The position numbers were made by a program, and so were the translations under genes. 64,000 nucleotides of DNA. Source: Sva-07 sp963747375 (GTDB lineage: Bacteria > Actinomycetota > Acidimicrobiia > Acidimicrobiales > Ilumatobacteraceae). The stretch covers positions 1 to 64,000 of the forward strand of contig CAVVFL010000011.1 in assembly GCA_963747375.1 (NCBI GenBank), given 5' to 3'. Under the pieces are notes generated by a model. The model was not told the DNA's origin, searched no databases, and worked only from the letters and a program-made list of their open reading frames with translations. This document shows, piece by piece, positions 17,949 to 27,005 of this stretch. Every line of letters begins with the position of its first letter. The first letter of the stretch is position 1.

Positions 17949-18506
17949 GTGAAGTCGCCGCTGACCGCCTTTCCGTCCGACGGATACACCGCCCGATGGC
18001 GAACCTGGGACGACAACCATCTCGAGACACTGACGCTGCGATGGGAGAACGAAGGCTGGACGGCGACCGGCGAGGTCGGGCGCGAAGCGGTGACGTACGT
18101 GGTGCGGTTGTCCGCGACGTGGCAGATCCGCCAGTTCCTGTTGTTCCGCGACCTCGACGAACCCGATCTCTGGCTCGGCGCCGACGGCACCGGACGCTGG
18201 GGGGAGATGAACGGCGCCCACCGGCCCGACCTGGGCGGATGCACCGACATCGATCTCACGTGCACTCCGTTCACGAACTCGTTGCCGATCCGCAGACTCG
18301 GCCTCGACATCGGCGCTGCCGACGACGTGCGGGTCGCGGTCGTCGACGTCGACACGCTCGAACTGGTCGCCACGCGGCAGCGCTACGAGCGCCTCGCCCC
18401 GCGTCGGTACCGGTACACGAATCTGGATTCGGGATTCAGCGCCGATCTCGACGTCGACGAATACGGCCTCGTCCACGACTATCCCGACCACTTTCGCCGG
18501 ACCTGA
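17949..18506 (+). CDS. Putative glycolipid-binding family protein (PF06475 type)
   Basis: A 185-residue cytoplasmic protein. The run DGTGRWGEMNG, then GCTDIDLTCTPFTNSLPIRR, is characteristic of the putative glycolipid-binding family (PA1994-like), whose fold resembles lipoprotein-localisation factors; the biochemical role is not established. The start is GTG 17949 (MKSPLTAF). It lies between moeA and galU on the opposite strand, divergent from moeA and convergent with galU. Confidence 0.8.
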   Translation: MKSPLTAFPSDGYTARWRTWDDNHLETLTLRWENEGWTATGEVGREAVTYVVRLSATWQIRQFLLFRDLDEPDLWLGADGTGRWGEMNGAHRPDLGGCTDIDLTCTPFTNSLPIRRLGLDIGAADDVRVAVVDVDTLELVATRQRYERLAPRRYRYTNLDSGFSADLDVDEYGLVHDYPDHFRRT

Positions 18507-18541
18507 CATCACGCTTCGGCGCCGCGGACGCGGTGCCCGAT

Positions 18542-19408
18542 TCAGACGTGCAGGTGTCGGAGAAACTCGCGCAGCGGAGCGCTGAGCTCGGGATCCTGGA
18601 GACCGAGTTCGATCGAGGCCGTCAGAAATCCGAGCGGTGTCCCCGTGTCGAGGCGGCGCTCGTCGGCCACCACGGCGTGAAAGGGCGCCCGTGCCGCTTG
18701 GGCCCGAAGCGCGTCGGTGAGCTGGAGCTCACCACCGCTGCCCGGCGTCAACCGATCGATCTCGTCCCATGCGTCGGCGGTGAGCACGTAGCGTCCCGTG
18801 AGGATGAAGTTGCTCGGCGCGTCATCCGGTGACGGCTTCTCGACGAGGTCGCGGACCGCGATGACGCCGTCGTGGGTCAGCTCCCCTGCCGGGTCGATCA
18901 CGCCGTAGGAACTCACCTGCTCACGCGGCACGTTGACGACGGCGACAACGCTCCCTCCGGTGGCGGCGCACACGCCGTTCATCTGGGCGAGCACTGCGGA
19001 GCTCGACATCAACTCGTCGGGAAGCATGACCGCGAACGGTTCGTCGCCGACGGCCTCGCGAGCGCAGCCCACCGCGTGGCCGAGACCCTTCGGGTCGTCC
19101 TGATACACGATCGTGACACGCCAGTCACGCCCGATCGACCTCAATCGCTCCGCCGTGGCAGTGCGTCCCTTGGCCTCGAGTGCGTCGAGCAGCGCCTCGT
19201 CGGGAGCGAAGTACGCGTCGAGCGCCGGCTTCGAGCGGCTGCTGACGACGACGATGTGATCGATGCCTGCACCGAGGGCTTCGTCGATCACGATCTGGAT
19301 CGCGGGTCGGTCGCCGATCGGGAAGAGCTCCTTCGGAACCGACTTGGTCGCGGGGAGAAACCGCGTCCCGAGGCCGGCCGCTGGAATGACTGCACTGCGG
19401 ACCTGCAT
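18542..19408 (-). CDS. galU: UTP-glucose-1-phosphate uridylyltransferase
   Basis: Makes UDP-glucose from glucose 1-phosphate and UTP. A 288-residue GalU; the nucleotide-binding start VIPAAGLGTRFLPATKSVPK is perfect, with DELM, SYGVID and VEKP motifs later. The start is ATG 19408 because MQVRSAVIPAAGLG is the natural N-terminus. It is divergent from the fmdB-like gene (27 bp between starts), an arrangement conserved with moeA in several actinobacteria. Its product links to the phosphohexomutase, galT and glycogen genes in this window. Confidence 0.95.
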   Translation of the reverse strand: MQVRSAVIPAAGLGTRFLPATKSVPKELFPIGDRPAIQIVIDEALGAGIDHIVVVSSRSKPALDAYFAPDEALLDALEAKGRTATAERLRSIGRDWRVTIVYQDDPKGLGHAVGCAREAVGDEPFAVMLPDELMSSSAVLAQMNGVCAATGGSVVAVVNVPREQVSSYGVIDPAGELTHDGVIAVRDLVEKPSPDDAPSNFILTGRYVLTADAWDEIDRLTPGSGGELQLTDALRAQAARAPFHAVVADERRLDTGTPLGFLTASIELGLQDPELSAPLREFLRHLHV

Positions 19409-19435
19409 GTATCCGACGCTATCTTTGGGAACCCG

Positions 19436-19792
19436 ATGCCCACGTATGTGTACAAGTTCGTCGACACCGGCGAGACCATCGAGGTCCAGCAGGGCTTCCA
19501 CGACGAGAACCTCACCGAGATCGTCCATCCCGACTCCGGCGAGCTGCTGGCGGTCAAGAAGGTTTTCACCCCTGTCGGCGTGACCTTCAAGGGGTCAGGC
19601 TTCTTCAAGACCGACAATCGTGGCAAGAAGTCGGCGAGTTCGCCGCCGTCGACCTCGAGTGATTCGAGCAGCTCGTCGAGCTCCGATTCGTCAGCGAAGT
19701 CCGAGTCCAAGTCCGAGTCGAAATCGGAGTCGAAATCCGACTCGAAGCCGACCAAGAAGACCGACTCGGGCAGCTCCGGCACCACGACCTGA
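19436..19792 (+). CDS. FmdB-family protein lacking the zinc-ribbon cysteines
   Basis: A 118-residue protein. The first 60 residues follow the FmdB/Rv0991c plan (MPTYVYKF at the start, KKVFTPVGVTFKGSGFFKTD at the end of the domain), but both CxxC positions are replaced: FVDTG and HPDSG stand where CxxCG pairs normally occur, and the whole protein has no Cys. The rest is a disordered Ser/Lys/Glu/Asp tail with a repeating SESK pattern. The M. tuberculosis relative is described as a redox-regulated chaperone; without cysteines this one cannot bind zinc or sense redox the same way. ATG 19436 is the start. Confidence 0.85.
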   Translation: MPTYVYKFVDTGETIEVQQGFHDENLTEIVHPDSGELLAVKKVFTPVGVTFKGSGFFKTDNRGKKSASSPPSTSSDSSSSSSSDSSAKSESKSESKSESKSDSKPTKKTDSGSSGTTT

Positions 19793-19862
19793 CCGGCCGC
19801 CACCGTGGATAGCCTCCACGTGACCGACTCCCTCCGATCGTTCCCGATCCGAGGAGACTCTG

Positions 19863-20435
19863 ATGCATGTCGTGGCCCGAGCCCGACTCGTCCTCGCCCG
19901 TCGACCATGGGTCTACTGGGCCGTCGTGGCCGTGTTGGCCTCGGTACTCGCCGCTGCCGTCGAGGTTCGGTTCACGTCGCTCGACGAGGCGCGACGCAGC
20001 TGGGGGGCGACCCGCACCGTGCTGGTCGCGGGGCGGGCGCTCGAACCAGGTGATCCCCTCGACGTCCACCCGGTCGATCTTCCCATCGCGGCGGTCCCAC
20101 CGGACGCACTCGACGATCTGCCCGGCGACGCCCGACTCCACCAGCGAGTCGGCATCGGCGAGGTGCTGACCGACCTCGACCTCACCGCCCTTGCGGGACC
20201 GGCAGCGCGGGCGGCGCCGGGCACGGTCGTGGTGGGGCTGACCGATCCGCTCAGCCGTGGCGTGTCCATCGGGCTCGAGGTGCACGTGGCCGCCGACGGC
20301 CTGGTGATCGCCGAGTCGGCGACCGTCGTCGAGATGATCGACGACGTCATCTTCGTGGCCGTCGAGGCATCCGCTGCTCCGACGGTCGCCGTCGCCGCCC
20401 AGCACGGCATCGCCTCACTGCTCTACCTGCCCTGA
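19863..20435 (+). CDS. SAF-domain membrane protein
   Basis: A 190-residue protein with a basic N-terminus, one membrane helix (WVYWAVVAVLASVLAAAVEV, about 16-35), then a SAF-type domain: TVLVAGRALEPGDPL, LPIAAVPPDAL and GIGEVLTDLDL. SAF domains occur in pilus-assembly RcpC/CpaB proteins and others; stand-alone anchored versions near fmdB are common in actinobacteria, with unknown function. The ATG at 19863 has a GAGGAG Shine-Dalgarno sequence. It converges with the PHP gene. Confidence 0.8.
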   Translation: MHVVARARLVLARRPWVYWAVVAVLASVLAAAVEVRFTSLDEARRSWGATRTVLVAGRALEPGDPLDVHPVDLPIAAVPPDALDDLPGDARLHQRVGIGEVLTDLDLTALAGPAARAAPGTVVVGLTDPLSRGVSIGLEVHVAADGLVIAESATVVEMIDDVIFVAVEASAAPTVAVAAQHGIASLLYLP

Positions 20436-20448
20436 CTGGTCGACCCGA

Positions 20449-21162
20449 TCATCTGCCCGTGACGCTGGGGACGATGCGAGGCGACCACGGACGGGGTTCG
20501 TCCCAATGGTGGCCGACGACCTGGCCGGCGGCGAGCGAGGCGAGAAACTCCATCGGTCCGTCGAAGTCCGGCATCTCCACGTAGGCGGCACCGAATGCGC
20601 CCGGAACATGGCCGTCACTGCCCGCCCCGCCCACGATCCCGAACTCCGCGGCGAACTCGACCGCACGACGATTGAGACTCGCGAGCGACGTCTTCGCGTT
20701 GAGCACCTCGACGGCGTCGATCAGGTCGGCCTCCGCCAACTCGTACAGCGCGACCTCGCTCAGGTTGCGACGCATCGGGTCGAACGGGTGCGGGATGTAG
20801 ACGACACCACCCTGCCCACGGATCGCCTTGGCGGCGTCGACGTGGCCGATGCCGATCGGGATGCGTTCGGTGAGGAACAGCCCGATGAGTTCTCCCGCTG
20901 CGGTTCGGAGTTCCTCGCCGACGATCACCCTCGCGTCGACGAGATCGCCGAGTTCGACGGCCCCGGCAATTGCGTTGTGATCGGTGACGCACACCACGTC
21001 GAGGCCGCTCGCCGCCACCGCGGCGACGAACTCGTCAGGCGTCGTCGTGGAGTCGCCGCTCCACATCGTGTGCATGTGCAGATCGGCGCGGACCGTTCCC
21101 TCGGGCTGCTTCGCGGCGAGGTGCGGGTGTCGATCGACCGCCTCGGACGACGGGGCAACCAT
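20449..21162 (-). CDS. PHP-domain metal-dependent phosphoesterase
   Basis: A 237-residue PHP protein. DLHMHTMWSGD (HxH metal ligands), VCVTDHNAI, VGEELRT, the GGVVYIPHPFDP loop and the C-terminal GSDGH are all present, enough for a complete trinuclear metal site. Relatives hydrolyse phosphoesters such as nucleotides or histidinol phosphate; the substrate is unknown. It starts 6 bp after the pmbA stop, so it is probably the third gene of a tldD-pmbA-PHP operon. Confidence 0.87.
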   Translation of the reverse strand: MVAPSSEAVDRHPHLAAKQPEGTVRADLHMHTMWSGDSTTTPDEFVAAVAASGLDVVCVTDHNAIAGAVELGDLVDARVIVGEELRTAAGELIGLFLTERIPIGIGHVDAAKAIRGQGGVVYIPHPFDPMRRNLSEVALYELAEADLIDAVEVLNAKTSLASLNRRAVEFAAEFGIVGGAGSDGHVPGAFGAAYVEMPDFDGPMEFLASLAAGQVVGHHWDEPRPWSPRIVPSVTGR

Positions 21163-21168
21163 GCGTCC

Positions 21169-22538
21169 TCAGGACCCCGACATCGTCACGTCGCGGATGA
21201 CGAGGCTCACGCCGGCCGCGCGCATCGGGAGCCACTCGATGTCGCCGCCGACCTCGACGACGTCGAGCAGCATCCGCTGCAGGGTCGAGGCGATGGTGAA
21301 CTCGCGGACCGGCGCGCCGACGGCGCCATTCGTGATGAGCAGACCGGCCGCTCCGGTCGAGAAGTCGCCGCTGATCGGGTTGACACCCGAGTGCAGGCCC
21401 TGCATCTGCTGGATGAGCACGCCGTCGTCGACGTCGGCGATCAGCTCCGGCTGGTTGCGCGTGCCGGGCACGCAGCGACAGGGCCAGGCAACCCACGCCG
21501 GGCGTGCCCGCGAAGCCACCGCGCACGGCGTTGCCGGTGGAGACGGTCCCCGCCCGACGAGCCGTGTAGGAGTTGTGCACGAACTGCTGCAGCACACCGT
21601 CCTGGATGAGCACGTTGCGACGGGCGGCGAGGCCCTCGCCGTCGACGTCGGTGGCGGTGTAGGCCAGCGGGTTCGTCGGGTCGTCGACCAGGGTGACCGA
21701 CGGGCGGCCACCTGCTCGCCGAGCGGTCGCGCGAACAAGCGAGCGCCCCTTGACCACGGCCTCGCCGTTGAGCGTGGAGGAGATGACCCCGAGGAACTGT
21801 GCGGTGACGTACGGGTCGAGCACGACGGTGAGCCGACGGCTCGACGGCTTGCGTCGCGCCGAGCAGTCGGGTGGCACGATCGACGGCCTCGCGCGCGGCG
21901 CGGTCGAGGTCGAACTCGTCGGGCGATCGCGCCCGACCGAGAACCCGAAGCCGGTCTGGGTCTCGGCGTCGTCGCCCTCGCCTCGTCGGCCAGCGTCGAC
22001 GACCGACACGTAGCAGCCGTTCTCCCGACCCGACATCCGGATGCCGGTGGTGGAGGCCACGGCCGCCTCCGCCGTGCGCGTCGGCGTAGTTCGCGTCGTC
22101 GACACGCACCCGGGGATCGGCGCCGGAGGCGAGCTGCTCGAGCTCCTTGGCGAGCTCGATCTTGCGGTCGGTCGGGAAGTCGGCGAGCGCGTCGTTCCAC
22201 AGCGGCTGCTCGGTGCACCGCGACACCGTCGGGCTCGGCCAGCGCCGCCCACTCGTCGACGGTGCCGAACTGCGACGTTGTCGCGCGCCTCGGCGAGCAC
22301 CTCGGCGATCGCCGACGTCGTCGAGCGTGCCCGCGTAGGCGAAGCCCGGTGCGGCCGTCGCGGATGACCCGGATGCCGATGCCTTCGCTCTGCGCCGACA
22401 CGAAGTGCTCGACCTCGCCCTCGTACACCCGGATCTCGGTCTCGCCGCCGCGCGCGACGAACGCCTCGATCTGCTCGCCGGCGCGCGGCCTGGGCGACGA
22501 CCCGATCGGCGACCGCCTGCAGCTCGCTCGGCGCTCAT
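21169..22538 (-). pseudogene. pmbA: PmbA/TldE metalloprotease subunit, multiply frameshifted as read
   Basis: Partner of TldD in a heterodimeric zinc metalloprotease that trims unstructured peptides. From ATG 22538 the fragments follow the family in order but in changing frames: GEQIEAFVARGGETEIRVYE, FAYAGTLDDV, QFGTVDEWAALAEPDGV, TGIRMSGRENGCYVSVVDAG, VLDPYVTAQFLGVISSTLNG, ARRNVLIQDGVLQQFVHNSY, and the C-terminal GLHSGVNPISGDFSTGAAG to the stop at 21169. At least six or seven indels are needed. All conserved blocks remain and codon use stays normal, so errors in the consensus are likelier than decay, though decay cannot be excluded. It lies just upstream of the PHP gene. Confidence 0.75.
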
Positions 22539-23945
22539 GCCGCGCGTGCCGCCGACGGTGAGCGACTTCACCCGCAGGGTCGGCTGACCGTCGCCGACCG
22601 GCACGCCCTGGCCGTCCTTGCCGCACGTGCCCGGGCTGCCCATCGCGAAGTCGTTGCCGAGCACGTCGATGTCGCTGGAGCACCTTGCGGGCCGTTGCCG
22701 ATGAGGTTGCCCTCGCGCAGCGGCTCGGTGATCTCGCCGTTCTCGATCAGGTAGGCCTCGGTCATGCCGAACACGAAGTCGCCCGATGCGGTGTTGACGC
22801 TGCCGCCGCCGAGCTTGGCGACGTACACGCCGCTGGTCGGTGGAGGCGACGATGTCGTCGGGGTCGTCGGTGCCGTCGAGCACGATAGGTGTTGGTCATG
22901 CGCACCATCGGCAGGTGCTGGTAGCTCTGGCGGCGACCGTTGCCCGACTGCGGGCGGCCCTCCTTGCGGGCCCGGAGGTAGTCCCACATGTAGTCGGTGA
23001 GCACGCCGTCCTCGATGAGCACGTTGCGCTGGGTGGGGTGGCCCTCGTCGTCGATGGCGATGCGTGCCCCACTCGCCCGGTCATCGTGCCGTCGTCGACG
23101 AGGGTGACGAGCGGCGAGGCGACCTGCTCGCCGACCTTGCCCGCGATAGACGCTGCGCACCCTTCGGCGACGAGGTCGGCCTCGAGCCCGTGGCCGCACG
23201 CCTCGTGGAACAGCACGCCGCCGCTGCCGTGCTTGATCACGACGGGCATCGCACCGCTGGGCGCCGGGCGGGCGTCGCAGCTTGGTGAGCGCCTGGCGGG
23301 CGGCCTCGCGGGCGAGCTCCTCGACGTCGACGGTGTCGAACAGCTCGAAGCCGACGGTGTGGCCGATCGACTCGGTAGCCGGTCTGCATGCCGGTGTCGC
23401 CGTCGGCCACGCACTGACGCGCAACAGCGTGCGGACGACCTGTCGTCGTCGGCGAGCACGCCGTCGGTGTTGGCGACGAGGACCTGCTTCGCGGCTGTCG
23501 CCGTAGCCGGCCGACACCTGGACGATCTCCGGCCCGAACGCCCGGGCGGCCTCGTTCATGCGCTGCGAGCAGCTCGACCTTGGCGGCCTTGGCGACCGTC
23601 GTCGGGGTCCTGCTCGACGGTGTTGCGGCCGGTGGGGCGCCGAGCGGGTGAGCGCGACGGTGCGCACTCCGCCGCCGCCCTGGCTGGCCGCCGCAGCGGC
23701 CGCACGTGCGGCCGCGGCCAGAGCCGGCCTCGGACGAGGTCGGCGGTGTGGGCGAAGCCGGTGGTGTCGCCCGCGACGACCCGGATGCCGGCGCCACGGT
23801 CGCGGCCGCTCGAGACCTGCTCGACCTTGCCGTCGTCGAGGCCCGCCGACGTCGAGCGCTTGTCCTCGGCGTACACCTCGGCGAAATCGGCGCCGGTGCG
23901 GACCGCACCGGCGAGTACTCGTTCCAGCACGTCTGAGTCGATCAT
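22535..23945 (-). pseudogene. tldD: TldD metalloprotease subunit, multiply frameshifted as read
   Basis: Catalytic subunit of the TldD/TldE protease. Starts MIDSDVLERVLAGAV at ATG 23945. The family blocks follow in order across all three frames: GAGIRVVAGDTTGFAHTADL, NEAARAFGPEIVQVSAGYGD, ESIGHTVGFELFDTVDVEEL, the zinc motif VLFHEACGHGLEADLV (HExxxH), GKVGEQVASPLVTLVDDG, RNVLIEDGVLTDYMWDYLRA, YVAKLGGGSVNTASGDFVFG and GTCGKDGQGVPVG. About 14 frame changes are needed in 1.4 kb, mostly single extra bases. The catalytic motif is intact. It would end by overlapping the pmbA ATG. Read as a probable functional gene with very poor local consensus. Confidence 0.78.
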
Positions 23946-24008
23946 CCCGCCGAGCCTACGGGCGCCCCTGACGGCGTCACGACGCTGCCCTGCGACGATC
24001 GGGTTAGC

Positions 24009-24401
24009 GTGAGGGCCGTGAATCTCGAAAAGGGCATGCGCGGCGACGCCAAGCTGGTGGTCACCGACGCCGACACGGCCCGAGCGCTCGGCTCCGGCAG
24101 CGTCGACGTGCTCGGCTCCCCACGACTCGTCGCACTCTGTGAGGAGGCGTGCTGCAACGCGGTCGAGCAGGCGCTCGACGACGGCGCGACCACGGTGGGC
24201 ATGCGGATCCAGTTCGATCACCTGCAGCCGACGCCGGTGGGGGCCGAGGTGGTCGCCGAGGCCGTGCTCGAGAAGATCGAGGGTCGTCGCCTGAAGTTCA
24301 CCGTGTCGGCGTCGGATTCCGGTGGGCTCGTCGCCGCCGGCAAGATCACGCGTGTGCTGGTCGACCTCGATCGCTTCATGGCCAAGTGCTGCGACACCTG
24401 A
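24009..24401 (+). CDS. FlK-like hotdog thioesterase
   Basis: A 130-residue single hotdog-domain protein. The pattern GSGSVDVLGSPRLVALCEEA, then TTVGMRIQFDHLQPTPVGAE and GRRLKFTVSASD, matches the FlK-type acyl-CoA thioesterase family. In FlK a Thr/Glu/His triad acts on fluoroacetyl-CoA; most homologues hydrolyse unknown acyl-CoAs. The start is GTG 24009 or GTG 24018 (VNLEKGMRG). It is divergent from tldD and convergent with the TPP enzyme gene. Confidence 0.8.
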   Translation: MRAVNLEKGMRGDAKLVVTDADTARALGSGSVDVLGSPRLVALCEEACCNAVEQALDDGATTVGMRIQFDHLQPTPVGAEVVAEAVLEKIEGRRLKFTVSASDSGGLVAAGKITRVLVDLDRFMAKCCDT

Positions 24402-24410
24402 CCGTCGCGC

Positions 24411-26030
24411 CTACGCCAGGTTGCTCGATCTCGGGTAGATGTCGGCGGGATCGGTGAGGACGTTCACGAGGTACGGCACACCACTGGCGAAGGCACGATC
24501 CAGTGCCGGGCCGATCTCGGCCGGGGAGCTGACGGTTTCGCCGCCACCACCGAGCGATCGCACGACCTCGTCGTAGCGACAGCCCGGCTGGAGATCACAC
24601 GCCATGTCCCAGCCGTAGATGGCCTGCATCGGGTGCTTCTCGAGACCCCACATGCCGTTGTTGCCGACGATCATCACGACCGGCAGGCCGTGGCGCACGA
24701 GTGAATCGACGTCCATCAGGCTGAACCCTGCTGCGCCGTCGCCCAGCAGGAGCACCACCTGCGACGACGGCCGCACGACGCGTGCCGCGATGGCGTAGCC
24801 GAGCCCGTTGCCGAGGCAGCCGTACGGGCCGGTGTCGAGCCAACCACCGGGCTCGAACACCTCGATGAACTTGCCGGCGTACGACGCGAAGTCACCGCCG
24901 TCGCAGATCACGACGGCGTCACGTTCCAGCCGTCGACGCAGTTCGCCGTAGATGCGGCTCGGCCTGACCGGATCGTCGTCGGCCTCCATGAGCGCGACCT
25001 CCGAGGCGGTGGCCCTCGATTCGGCATCACGGAGTTCCGAGATCCAGTCGGTGTGGTCGACGCGATCGCCGGCATGGTCGGCGAGCCCGCTGAGCGTCGC
25101 GGTGATGTCGCCGACGACGGTCAGCACCTCGACGTGACCGGCGCGTTGCGACTCGGCGTCGACCACGTGCGCCACGGTCGCCGAACCGAACGATCCGAAC
25201 CCGATCCGGAAGTCGAGCGGCGTGCCGAGCACCACCACGACGTCGGCGCGCTGCTTGAGCAGCCCGCGAGTCCGAAGGAACGCCAGCTCGTGGTCGGCCG
25301 GCAGCAGACCACGACCCATGCCGTTGAAGAAACACGGCACACCGAGGGCGGCCGCAGCGGCGGCGAGTTCGGCCCACGCGCCGGCCCAGTACACGTCGGA
25401 ACCCACGATGAACGCCGGGCGTTCCGCGCCGGCGATCAACGCGGCGAGCGCCGCGACGTCGTCGGAGGCCGGCGCCACACCCGACACGGCGCCGGCGTCG
25501 ACCGCCGGCACCTCGCCCGACGACGGCCCGAACACGTCGAGCGGGAAGTCGAGGAACGTCGGCCCACGGTGAGGCTCGATCGCCAGGCGGGCGGCCTCGT
25601 GCACCATCGTGCCCGCCTGTGTGGGGTCGGTGACGGTCGCCGCCGACTTCGTGATCGACTGCAGGATCGGGACGTGGTCGAGTTCCTGCAACGAACCCGC
25701 TCCCCAGCGACCCTGCGGCGCTCGTCCACCGAGCACGACCACGGGCGAACCGTTGAAGTGCGCCGACGTCACCGCCGACACGCCGTTGGTGATCCCGGGC
25801 CCGGCGGTCAGCGCCGCGAAGCCGGGCCGACGGGTGAGTTTCGCGTACGCCTCGGCGGCGAACGTCGCCGACTGTTCGTGTCGGGTGTCGATCACGCGCA
25901 TGCCCTGGTTGCGAGCGGCGTCGTAGAGCGGCCAGATGTGACCACCGTTCAGCGTGAACATCACGTCGGTACCGAAACCCGACAGAGCGGCGACGGCCTG
26001 CTCCCCAGCATGTCCTTCGATCAGTGCCAT
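24411..26030 (-). CDS. Thiamine-diphosphate-dependent enzyme, acetolactate-synthase family
   Basis: A 539-residue enzyme with the three-domain ThDP fold: an N-terminal PYR domain with the catalytic Glu in DTRHEQSATFAAEAYAK, a central domain, and a C-terminal PP domain with the ThDP/Mg motif GDGAAGFSLMDVDSLVRHG ending in IVGNN. It is annotated in relatives as acetolactate synthase large subunit-like (IlvG/IlvX). No regulatory subunit gene lies nearby, and the residues fixing acetolactate versus other chemistry are not decisive, so the family-level call is safer than ilvB. It is divergent from the PAP2 gene. Confidence 0.85.
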   Translation of the reverse strand: MALIEGHAGEQAVAALSGFGTDVMFTLNGGHIWPLYDAARNQGMRVIDTRHEQSATFAAEAYAKLTRRPGFAALTAGPGITNGVSAVTSAHFNGSPVVVLGGRAPQGRWGAGSLQELDHVPILQSITKSAATVTDPTQAGTMVHEAARLAIEPHRGPTFLDFPLDVFGPSSGEVPAVDAGAVSGVAPASDDVAALAALIAGAERPAFIVGSDVYWAGAWAELAAAAAALGVPCFFNGMGRGLLPADHELAFLRTRGLLKQRADVVVVLGTPLDFRIGFGSFGSATVAHVVDAESQRAGHVEVLTVVGDITATLSGLADHAGDRVDHTDWISELRDAESRATASEVALMEADDDPVRPSRIYGELRRRLERDAVVICDGGDFASYAGKFIEVFEPGGWLDTGPYGCLGNGLGYAIAARVVRPSSQVVLLLGDGAAGFSLMDVDSLVRHGLPVVMIVGNNGMWGLEKHPMQAIYGWDMACDLQPGCRYDEVVRSLGGGGETVSSPAEIGPALDRAFASGVPYLVNVLTDPADIYPRSSNLA

Positions 26031-26068
26031 GTCATCCGACCGTAATCTCCCCCTACAGTATCCGGGTG

Positions 26069-26980
26069 ATGCAGGTCGCCGAGGAGGCCGATGCGCCGGA
26101 GCGGCAACACCGGGTCTTCTGGTGGAAGGAGGCGCTGATCGTCGCGGTCTTCTACGCCATCTACTCCTGGACGCGCAACCTGTTCGGCTCGAACAAGATC
26201 GCCGCCGACGGCGTACCGGAACAGGCCTTCACCAACGCCGAACGGGTCATCCGCATCGAGACATGGCTCGGACTCTTCCACGAGCAGACCGTGCAGTCGT
26301 GGTTCCTCCCCTACCGCCTGTTCATCCAGTTCTGGAACACCTACTACGGCACCGCCCACTTCATCGTCACGCTCGGCGTGTTCATCCTGCTGTACGTCAA
26401 GCGCGCCGACGTCTTTCCCCAGTGGCGCAACACGCTCGCCGCGATGACCGCCCTGGCGATCATCGGATTCGCCTGGTTCCCGCTCATGCCGCCGAGGCTG
26501 CTCGACGAGCCGTGCCCGATTCCCGCCGAGATCGCCGAGCAGATCGACGTCCGGGTCAGCTACGGGGGCGCCTGCATCCCGAGCGACGTGCGCCCCGAGG
26601 ACGGTTTCGGGTTCGTCGACACGCTGGCCGACTACGGCGGGCCCTGGTCGTTCGACTCCGAGACGATGGCGTCGATCTCCAACCAGTACGCCGCGATGCC
26701 GAGCCTGCACATCGGCTGGTCGACGTGGTGCGCCATCGCACTGTGGCCGCTGCTGCGACGGTGGTGGACCAAGGCGCTCGTGCTGTTGTATCCGGCGACG
26801 ACGTTGTTCGCCATCGTGGTCACCGCCAACCACTACTGGCTCGACGGAATCGGCGGGCTCGTCGCGTTCGGCGTCGGGGCACTGATCGGCTGGGGCGTGC
26901 ACCGATGGAACCAGGACCGGCTCGATCGACGGTTCGCCGAGGAGCGTCGACTGAGCGGTTCGTCACAGTTCCACGCGTGA
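26069..26980 (+). CDS. PAP2-superfamily membrane enzyme (Aur1/inositolphosphotransferase-like)
   Basis: A 303-residue integral membrane protein with about six helices. Lipid-phosphatase/transferase motifs: AAMPSLHIGWSTW (the central SxxH type His) and ANHYWLDGIGG near the C-terminus (catalytic His/Asp). This is the layout of the PAP2_3 group, which includes Aur1-type inositolphosphotransferases; in actinobacteria such proteins may take part in phospholipid or polyprenyl-phosphate metabolism. The start is ATG 26069 or the adjacent GTG 26066. Confidence 0.83.
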   Translation: MQVAEEADAPERQHRVFWWKEALIVAVFYAIYSWTRNLFGSNKIAADGVPEQAFTNAERVIRIETWLGLFHEQTVQSWFLPYRLFIQFWNTYYGTAHFIVTLGVFILLYVKRADVFPQWRNTLAAMTALAIIGFAWFPLMPPRLLDEPCPIPAEIAEQIDVRVSYGGACIPSDVRPEDGFGFVDTLADYGGPWSFDSETMASISNQYAAMPSLHIGWSTWCAIALWPLLRRWWTKALVLLYPATTLFAIVVTANHYWLDGIGGLVAFGVGALIGWGVHRWNQDRLDRRFAEERRLSGSSQFHA

Positions 26981-27005
26981 GCGGCCGACTGGTCGTATCC
27001 TTGTC

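Noticed and set aside
19650..19792. The SESK-repeat tail of the FmdB-like protein as a nucleotide-repeat artefact
   Set aside because: The frame is maintained, codons vary, and low-complexity tails are usual in this family.
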